A stretch of DNA of 42,293 nt from a virus. Under the pieces are notes generated by a model that was not told the origin of the DNA, did not search any database, and saw nothing but the letters and a program-made list of their open reading frames with translations. The DNA lies in the IMG/VR virus record IMGVR_UViG_3300034220_000059, positions 1-42,293 of that record. One strand, given 5' to 3'. The position numbers were made by a program, and so were the translations under genes. Positions 38,192 to 42,293 of the stretch are shown here, piece after piece; positions within the stretch are counted from its first letter, which is position 1; every line of letters starts with the position of its first letter.

Positions 38192-40347
38192 ACGGCGCGA
38201 GCGCCCCCGATCCTTGCGCCTGCCCCGAGTGCAAACAGCTCGACCGCGCGCACCCGCGCGAGGGCGTCCAGCTGCGCCTCGTCCCCACCAGCTTGGGGGA
38301 CCGGCCGGAAGCGGCCCCCCTCCCCGATCCCGACGCACCGACGGTTCCAGCCGCCGATGTGAGCGCACCCAAGGCCGCCCTGTCGAGACATGCGCTCGCG
38401 GCCGAAGCCGGAGAACAGCCCGTGGCTAGCATGACCCCGACGTTTCTGACCATCGCCCAGCTCGACCTGAGCCCGTTCAACTGCCGCACCAACGAGGAGG
38501 ACAAGGCGAAGGTCGACGCGATCGCGCGCTCGATCGCTACGCGCGGGCTGATCCACCCGCTCCAAGTCCACCCCATGAAGGGGTCGAAGAAGTTCGGGGT
38601 GTTCGCGGGCGGGCGCCGGTACCGCGCCCACAAGAACCTGATCACCGCCGGCGAGCTGCCGCCCGAGCATCAGATCGCCGTGATCGTGCGCGACCTGGCC
38701 GAGGTCGACCTGATCGAGATGTCGCTGTCGGAGAACCTGCTCCGCCGCGACCTCCGCCCCTATGAGGAATACGCGGCTGTCAGGCGCGCGCAGGCGAAGG
38801 GGCACTCGGCCGAGCAGATTGCCGACGCGATCGGCCAGGACCTGATCTGGGTGCGGCGCGCGCTGCGCTTGGCGGACCTTGCAGAGCCGATCTTCACCGC
38901 GCTCTCGCGGGGCGGGATCACCGTCGAGCAGGCGCAGGCGTTTGCCGCCACAGACGACAAGACGTGTCAGCTCCTAGCCTGGAACTCGGTGCGCGGCGCG
39001 GCGCACTCGCTGCCGGTCGACCTCAAGGCCGCGACCATCCGCGCCGCGCTTAAGATTGGCGATGCGGAGCTCGACCGACTGATGAGCTTCGTAGGCGAGG
39101 CTGACTACCGCGCTGCCGGGGGCAGTTGGGAACTCGACCTGTTCGCCGGCGAAGCAGGCGATCGCGGGATGCTGACCGACGAGGGGCTGCTCCGCACGCT
39201 TGCGAAAGCCAAGCTCGACGAGAAACGTCAGGCACTGCGCCGAGCGATCGGCCGCGACGTCGAGTTTCGCCCCGCGCCGCCCGCCCACCCCGAATATCGC
39301 GGCGCGGAGGACCACACCCTCCGCATATACCCGACTGAGGTGAACGGTGCGCCGACCAACCTGCCGGCCGGCGACGTCGTCGGCGTGCTCAAGGTCACGA
39401 ACGCCGGAGAGGTCGACGTGACTTGGTGGTGGGAAAGCCGCAAGGCGAAGAATGCGGGCGCCAAGAAGGACGCGCCCAAGCTGTCGACGGCCGCCGCGGC
39501 GTTGCCGAGCGCAATCATCGATCCGGCGGGCGCGACCGCCCAGGCCGCCGACGCGCAGATTCGCGAGGAGCTGGGCGGGACGCGCGATACCGTTCAGATA
39601 TTCCGCTCGATGCGCCGGTCGGTGCTGCGAGCCGCGCTGATCGACGACGCGCGCGGAGGCGGGGCAGCCGCGCAGGACCTTTTCACCTGGTCGCAATGCC
39701 GTCTGCTGCTGGGCGACGACTGGCGCCTTTCCGGCCAGATCGGCGTGGGTGCGATGCGCGGCCAGTCCGCGGACCCGGGCGAAGCGGCGGGGCATCTGCG
39801 CGCCATGCCGGCGCAGCGGGTGATCGATCAGGCCGTGCGCGAGATCTCGGTCCGGCCCTGGATGGCCGAAGCCGACCTGGGCAAGTCGTTCCTGGAGTAT
39901 CGTGACGAGTCGGCCGCCATCCGCCAGCTCGCCGCTGCGATCGTCGCCGGCCTGGCGCTCGAGCGCTCGGTCAATGCAGACGGCTACCGCTTGGGCGTCC
40001 ACGACGCGCTCGCGGGCGAGCTCGGGCTGACCAACGATGAGGCAATGCGCCGCTACTGGACGCCGACCGCCGAGTTGCTCGCGCTCTTCCCGCGCGACAA
40101 TCAGCTCGAGATCGCCGAGCCGTTTGTCGAGGCGGCCGTGTTCGGGACGTGGCAGCGCCTGAAGGCGGGCGAGCTCACCCCCCTCGTGCTGCGCGTCGTC
40201 ACCGGTGCTGCGACCGCCGTCCGGCGCAAGCTCGCCGACGCCGCCGCGACGTGGGTGCATCCGCTGCTCCGGTTCGAGCCGGCGGCCGCGCCTAATCCTC
40301 CAACCATCGCCGCGACCACGGCCGAGTTCGAGGACGCTGGGCGATGA
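38188..40347 (+). CDS. Large ParB-like protein
   Basis: 719 residues from GTG 38188 (GTGA overlap); a longer frame from 38140 would overlap more. N-terminal Cys motif (DPCACPECKQ), a Pro/Ala linker, then the ParB/Srx-type domain: PFNCRTNEEDKAKVDAIARS, GLIHPLQVHP, the GGRRYRA box (GERR in typical ParB) and MSLSENLLRRDLRPYEEYAA, followed by an HTH (GHSAEQIADAIGQDLIWVRR). The C-terminal 450 residues have no clear match. Bacterial ParB binds parS and CTP; phage ParB-like proteins may regulate or cleave DNA. No ParA is encoded near. Confidence 0.87.
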   Translation: MNGASAPDPCACPECKQLDRAHPREGVQLRLVPTSLGDRPEAAPLPDPDAPTVPAADVSAPKAALSRHALAAEAGEQPVASMTPTFLTIAQLDLSPFNCRTNEEDKAKVDAIARSIATRGLIHPLQVHPMKGSKKFGVFAGGRRYRAHKNLITAGELPPEHQIAVIVRDLAEVDLIEMSLSENLLRRDLRPYEEYAAVRRAQAKGHSAEQIADAIGQDLIWVRRALRLADLAEPIFTALSRGGITVEQAQAFAATDDKTCQLLAWNSVRGAAHSLPVDLKAATIRAALKIGDAELDRLMSFVGEADYRAAGGSWELDLFAGEAGDRGMLTDEGLLRTLAKAKLDEKRQALRRAIGRDVEFRPAPPAHPEYRGAEDHTLRIYPTEVNGAPTNLPAGDVVGVLKVTNAGEVDVTWWWESRKAKNAGAKKDAPKLSTAAAALPSAIIDPAGATAQAADAQIREELGGTRDTVQIFRSMRRSVLRAALIDDARGGGAAAQDLFTWSQCRLLLGDDWRLSGQIGVGAMRGQSADPGEAAGHLRAMPAQRVIDQAVREISVRPWMAEADLGKSFLEYRDESAAIRQLAAAIVAGLALERSVNADGYRLGVHDALAGELGLTNDEAMRRYWTPTAELLALFPRDNQLEIAEPFVEAAVFGTWQRLKAGELTPLVLRVVTGAATAVRRKLADAAATWVHPLLRFEPAAAPNPPTIAATTAEFEDAGR

Positions 40348-40535
40348 ATCAAGATATGGGCGTCACCCAAAACGCGATCCTGCTGCTGGGCTACATCAGC
40401 GGTGCCGTAACTCGCCTCGACGGGATGTACGAGCCAGTCAAAGTCGACGCGGCGAATGGCACTCTGATCCTGCGGCACAGGAAGTCGGGCAACCTGCACC
40501 GCATCGCGGTCGTGCAGATCGAAGGTTCGCTCTGA
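40344..40535 (+). CDS. Small hypothetical protein
   Basis: 63 residues with ATGA overlap. The beta-rich C-terminus (YEPVKVDAANGTLILRHRKS) resembles a small SH3-like barrel. No family recognised. Confidence 0.68.
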   Translation: MNQDMGVTQNAILLLGYISGAVTRLDGMYEPVKVDAANGTLILRHRKSGNLHRIAVVQIEGSL

Positions 40536-40792
40536 TGCATCGGCCGGAAGGCACACCCGCCGCCCTCTGGCGCGCCAACGGGCAGCCTGACCCGCATTGC
40601 GATTTATACGGCTGCGATCGCGCGCGGCTTGCAGGTGGTCACCTGTCCGATGACGAGGTCGCCTTCAAGGTCGCGATGCTGATGCGTAACGACCGGGAGC
40701 ACGAGGCCATCCTCGCGATCGCGCGCGACCGCATCCGGTGGCTGTCGCGCAAGCTGGTCGAGTGCGCGGCCGCGAAAGGAAGTGCAAAGTGA
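40535..40792 (+). CDS. Small hypothetical protein
   Basis: 85 residues from ATG 40535 (TGATG). Cys and His at DPHCDLYGCDR; C-terminal helix (HEAILAIARDRIRWLSRKLV). It is coupled to the next gene (GTGA). Function unknown. Confidence 0.66.
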   Translation: MHRPEGTPAALWRANGQPDPHCDLYGCDRARLAGGHLSDDEVAFKVAMLMRNDREHEAILAIARDRIRWLSRKLVECAAAKGSAK

Positions 40793-41127
40793 CGGCACCC
40801 TCGATCGTCCGCCTTGACCAGCGCCTCTCCCGCGCCGTCGAGGTTGGAAAGGGCATCCGACTTGAGCCTGCGGACCTCGACCTGCTGGCCAGCATCGGCC
40901 TTTTCGACAAGCTGCACGTCGCCAAGGCGAATCATCTCAAGGAACAGGCGCGATGCCGCGACATGAGGCTCCGATCTATCGACGGGGGAAGTACTGGCTC
41001 GACTGGGATCGGAAGGCAGATGGGGCGCTCCGCTCGCCCTACCTCGCCGCCTTCTGGTACGATCCCGATGCCGGACGCGTCCGGAGCCGTTCAACGCGGA
41101 CGACGCAGGAGGGCGAAGCCATCTTAG
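40789..41127 (+). CDS. Excisionase-position protein
   Basis: 112 residues from GTG 40789. The first 55 look real (SIVRLDQRLSRAVEVGKGIR, then LEPADLDLLASIGLFDKLHV); residues after about 56 overlap the integrase gene in another frame (40953-41127) and are Arg/Ser/Gly-rich. Upstream of an integrase, a small DNA-binding protein of this type may be an excisionase or directionality factor, but it has no clear HTH match. The C-terminal extent is uncertain. Confidence 0.5.
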   Translation: MTAPSIVRLDQRLSRAVEVGKGIRLEPADLDLLASIGLFDKLHVAKANHLKEQARCRDMRLRSIDGGSTGSTGIGRQMGRSARPTSPPSGTIPMPDASGAVQRGRRRRAKPS

Positions 41128-42293
41128 CTGTTGACCGCATTTACCTCGCCGATGTCGGCGAGGCCTCGTCCTTCTGCCACACGTGCGGCCAGCCGCTCGC
41201 CCAAGCTCAGGCGTATCTGCTCGCTGACGCGATCGCCGACTACCGCCTGGAGTGGGGTGACGCGCGCGCGTCTGGCGACACGATCGAGGGACGGCTGAAA
41301 CACGTCCTCGACTTCCTGGAAGCGGAGGACGGGCGCGGGCTGGAAGGACGGTTCGGCACGTCGACCAGCTGCGGTGCTGCCTGCACCACCGCGTTCGTGA
41401 CCGCATTCCGGGCCTGGTCGCGCCTGCAGCCTGTGACCTGGCGTAATGGTAAGGGCGAGGTGACGGTGTCTCGGCAGCGGTCGCTGGCGTCGACCGAGGC
41501 GGCGATCGCGCAGCTCATCGCCGTGCTGAACCACGCCGCTAACGCCGAGCCGCCGAGGTCGGAAAAGCGGCCTGCCTATAGGCCGCTGCCGCCCAAGGAG
41601 GTCCAGCGCCGACGGCGATCGCGAGTCGGGGTAGCCGAGCTTGCCGAAATGCTCGCCTACGCGGCCGAGCCAGGAAAGCGGCGCGGATCGCTTCACCGCT
41701 TCATCATCGGGTCGCTCTGCACGATCGCAAGGCCGAGCTCGGTGGTGGACATCTGCGTCGCGCCGGATCGCGGCCAGTGGTCGCCCGGCTCATCGACGAT
41801 CGACCTGAACCCGGCCGGCCGGCCACAGACGAAGAAATATCGCCCACTGCTGCCCGTGCTGCCGCTCCTCGGCGAATGGCTCGAATCGGAATGGGTCGAG
41901 TACCAGGCGCTCGACGAAGACGCGCGCGCCGGGCGGGGCTTCCTTGTGAACTATTACGGCCGCCCGGTGCAGGACGTCGACAGCGCCTGGGCCGCGATGC
42001 TCGTCGAGCTCAAGATGCCGACCGGCCGCGAGTGGCGATCCTACCTCCTCCGCCACAGCCTTGCGACGATCGTCCGCAATGGCGGAGCAGAACGCTGGGA
42101 TCTCGAAGGCTACATGGGGCACGTCGCCCCGAGCCAGACCGAGGTCTACGCGGTGGGAGAGTTTCCGAGCGTTGTGCGCGTGCTGCGCGGCGTCCTCGAC
42201 GAGATCGACAAGCTGGCCCCGGGCTCCCTGCACCGGAAAGACACCGGAGCCAGCCTGCCGTCACTCCGGCGCGTGGAGGCCAGAATGACCTAG
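40953..42293 (+). CDS. Phage integrase (tyrosine recombinase)
   Basis: 446 residues, ending at the window's last base. The N-terminal arm domain (YRRGKYWLDWDRKADG) is followed by CHTCGQPL, a possible zinc knuckle or structural Cys pair, and a core-binding region. Catalytic domain: Arg in IARPSSVV, Lys in QTKKYRPLLP, YLLRHS for the box-II Arg (the preceding His is Tyr here, as in several relatives), GHVAPS His, and probable nucleophile Tyr in TEVYAVG. It is the terminal gene of the early operon, which suggests it serves this phage. The attachment site should lie just beyond its stop. Confidence 0.9.
   Translation: MPRHEAPIYRRGKYWLDWDRKADGALRSPYLAAFWYDPDAGRVRSRSTRTTQEGEAILAVDRIYLADVGEASSFCHTCGQPLAQAQAYLLADAIADYRLEWGDARASGDTIEGRLKHVLDFLEAEDGRGLEGRFGTSTSCGAACTTAFVTAFRAWSRLQPVTWRNGKGEVTVSRQRSLASTEAAIAQLIAVLNHAANAEPPRSEKRPAYRPLPPKEVQRRRRSRVGVAELAEMLAYAAEPGKRRGSLHRFIIGSLCTIARPSSVVDICVAPDRGQWSPGSSTIDLNPAGRPQTKKYRPLLPVLPLLGEWLESEWVEYQALDEDARAGRGFLVNYYGRPVQDVDSAWAAMLVELKMPTGREWRSYLLRHSLATIVRNGGAERWDLEGYMGHVAPSQTEVYAVGEFPSVVRVLRGVLDEIDKLAPGSLHRKDTGASLPSLRRVEARMT

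Noticed and set aside
38974-40260. 428-codon leftward frame opposite the ParB-like gene
   Set aside because: Antisense to a gene with clear ParB motifs; no start signal and biased composition.
1-42293. CRISPR arrays, tRNA or rRNA genes, IS elements
   Set aside because: No regularly spaced repeats, cloverleaf with conserved TPsiC loop or transposase was noticed; short tRNA-like folds cannot be excluded by eye.
1-42293. Terminal direct repeats at the window ends (att or cos ends)
   Set aside because: The first and last 50 bases show no shared repeat by eye, so neither a circular join nor att sites can be claimed.

Overview
The window is a complete-looking temperate siphovirus genome of the lambda/HK97 type, probably a prophage. 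Its host is a GC-rich alphaproteobacterium, and the small-gene content and codon use look sphingomonad. The evidence is a full cos-type terminase, head, tail and lysis set, a CI/Cro-like switch, an early operon ending in a tyrosine integrase, and GapR and DUF3164 homologues typical of alphaproteobacterial phages. I saw no tRNA, rRNA, IS element or CRISPR array.

Left arm (1-3.8 kb): a winged-helix protein, a P4/DUF4102-type integrase, a small hypothetical gene and a Dam-like adenine methylase, followed by a 390-base palindrome-rich gap. This arm may be an accessory segment or may belong to a neighbouring element, because the phage has a second, unrelated integrase at the right end.

Late operon (29.0 to 3.9 kb, all leftward): TerS, TerL, gpW-like joiner, portal, a ClpP-type protease fused to the major capsid protein, DUF2190 decoration protein, head-tail connectors, tail tube, a frameshifted tail-assembly chaperone pair, tape measure, tail tip (gpJ-like) and a beta-helix tail protein. 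Then come a lysis cassette (two small membrane proteins, holin, SAR-type lysozyme, lipoprotein), a large tail protein with an SGNH-esterase domain and a beta-helix lipoprotein. A strong hairpin at 3841-3872 ends the operon.

Control region (29.2-34.7 kb): DUF3164, several small genes, a 279-residue possible regulator, a LexA-type winged-helix protein, a duplicated-domain protein, and a leftward cassette of four small proteins (three of them membrane) behind an alphaproteobacterial SOS-box match (GAAC-N7-GAAC). The CI-type repressor has no visible peptidase domain, so SOS induction may work through this cassette. Between CI and Cro lie two near-identical 18-bp operators with two smaller inverted repeats between them.

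Early operon (34.4-42.3 kb, rightward): cro, a CII-position gene, then a run of genes from 35464 whose stop and start codons almost all overlap. It includes a Cys-rich protein, small membrane proteins, GapR, a 719-residue ParB-like protein, a gene in the excisionase position and the terminal integrase. No helicase or polymerase was recognised; the winged-helix gene at the left end could be the replication initiator if the genome is circular.
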